DNA of 5,973 nucleotides from Sphingobacteriales bacterium (GTDB taxonomy: Bacteria; Bacteroidota; Bacteroidia; Chitinophagales; Chitinophagaceae): the NCBI GenBank assembly GCA_947472965.1, contig CANJEF010000094.1, forward strand, positions 1 through 5,973. Reading direction: 5' to 3'. Positions 5,126-5,973 of the stretch are shown piece by piece. Within the stretch, counting starts at the first letter, position 1. Every line of letters starts with the position of its first letter. The notes below the pieces were generated by a model. It searched no databases. It was not told where the DNA came from and saw only the letters and a list, made by a program, of their open reading frames with translations. Position numbers and translations under genes: made by a program.

Positions 5126-5973
5126 ATGAAGACATTTTTTCTCTCTTTGCTCTCAGTACTATTTTCAGGCTTCCTTTTTGCTCAAAAGTATGATGCTCAA
5201 AAGGTGCCTAAAAAAGCAATGGCAACCTATGAAAAGGCAATGTTAGCAGCTGATGATGGTAAATACCAGCAGGCGCTTGGTTTGCTTGAGGAGGCTATCT
5301 TCAGTTATCCAACCTTTGTTGATGCGATGCTCTCCAAGGCGGGTATTTTGGGAGAAATGAAAAAATATCCCGAATCTGCAACTGCCTACGAAGCAGCTTT
5401 TGCAGTTGACCCGGAATACGCAAGAGAATATTATCTCCCGTATGCAATAAATTTGACTGGCAGTGGGAATTTTGAAAAAGCGCTTGAAGCAATAGAGATA
5501 TTTTTAAAGCAGCCCGGACTGAATGAGCAATCAAGAAAGTCGGGTGAATATAGAAAGAAAAATATCCTCTTTGCAATTGACTATAAAAAGTCAAATCCCT
5601 ATAATGAATCACTCGCTATTCAGAATGCAGGTGATTTAGTAAATTCCAATGTTTCAGAATATTTTCCTTCAATCACAATTGATGGGAAAAAAATGATTTT
5701 CACCCGCCGTGTTAACAATACCAATGAGGATTTTTTCATGAGTGATAAAACAACTGGCGAATGGTCGGTAGCTGCTCCTTTGTCGGGTCAAATAAACACA
5801 CCCATGAATGAAGGGGGTCAACAAATTTCACAGGATGGCAAATGGTTGGTATACGCAGGATGTAATTTTCAAGATAGCTACGGCGGTTGTGATATTTACA
5901 TTTCTTACAAGAATGGCGAATCTTGGGGTACAAGAGAAAATATTGGGAATGCAATCAATTCTGAATTTTGGGA
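5126..5973 (+). CDS. Secreted TPR and PD40 (WD40-like) protein, PorE/OmpA type, 3' end missing
   Basis: An open frame starts at ATG 5126 and runs off the window after 282 full codons. Residues 1-20 (MKTFFLSLLSVLFSGFLFAQ) are a clear signal peptide. TPR-like helices follow at about 31-155 (for example YEKAMLAADDGKYQQALGLL and YPESATAYEAAFAVDPEYA). From about 179 come PD40 propeller blades: YFPSITIDGKKMIFTR, then GGQQISQDGKWLVYAG (230-245) and the paired cysteines of CNFQDSYGGCDIY (246-258), with another blade starting at the edge. This N-terminal order is that of Bacteroidota periplasmic proteins that usually end in an OmpA peptidoglycan-binding domain, such as PorE of the type IX secretion system. 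That domain would lie beyond the window, so the PorE role is only a suggestion. The gene follows queE by 78 nt and is probably a separate unit. Confidence 0.85.
   Translation, partial: MKTFFLSLLSVLFSGFLFAQKYDAQKVPKKAMATYEKAMLAADDGKYQQALGLLEEAIFSYPTFVDAMLSKAGILGEMKKYPESATAYEAAFAVDPEYAREYYLPYAINLTGSGNFEKALEAIEIFLKQPGLNEQSRKSGEYRKKNILFAIDYKKSNPYNESLAIQNAGDLVNSNVSEYFPSITIDGKKMIFTRRVNNTNEDFFMSDKTTGEWSVAAPLSGQINTPMNEGGQQISQDGKWLVYAGCNFQDSYGGCDIYISYKNGESWGTRENIGNAINSEFW

Noticed and set aside
5301..5954. Two minus-strand open frames of 103 and 72 codons (5301-5612, 5736-5954)
   Set aside because: Both are antisense to the TPR/PD40 gene, whose plus-strand frame has a signal peptide and domain repeats.

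Overview
The window comes from a member of the Bacteroidota, probably from the Chitinophagales/Saprospirales side. The sequence is AT-rich. It carries a DUF3467 protein, a PorV/PorQ-like barrel paired with a helix-hairpin-helix barrel protein, and a TPR plus PD40 protein of the PorE/OmpA type. Promoter-like boxes resemble the Bacteroidota -7 element TAnnTTTG, and clear Shine-Dalgarno sites are mostly missing. The order-level placement is inferred from remembered protein similarity, not from a search.

Layout. Bases 2-145 (+) are the last 47 codons of fabD (fatty acid synthesis). It is followed by a short convergent gap (146-285) with no convincing gene. On the minus strand, 600-286 encodes a small DUF3467 protein with its own promoter box at 625-618. 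Also on the minus strand is a two-gene envelope operon: a PorV/PorQ-like barrel protein (3469-2660) overlaps by 14 nt the start of a 673-residue protein (2673-652) that has a periplasmic HhH region and a large predicted outer-membrane beta-barrel. An 85-base divergent control region (3470-3554) separates this pair from a plus-strand metabolic operon, folD (3555-4430) and queE (4433-5047), spaced by 2 nt. After a 78-base gap, the window ends inside a secreted TPR/PD40 protein (5126-5973, 3' end missing).

How the genes work together. FolD handles one-carbon units on tetrahydrofolate. QueE makes the 7-deazaguanine core of queuosine-type nucleosides. Both pathways draw on GTP cyclohydrolase I products, so their pairing is metabolically sensible. 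The minus-strand pair and the last gene are all envelope proteins. The pair is a conserved but functionally unassigned outer-membrane module as far as I know, and it is the most interesting item here. I see no mobile element, CRISPR array, RNA gene or defence system.
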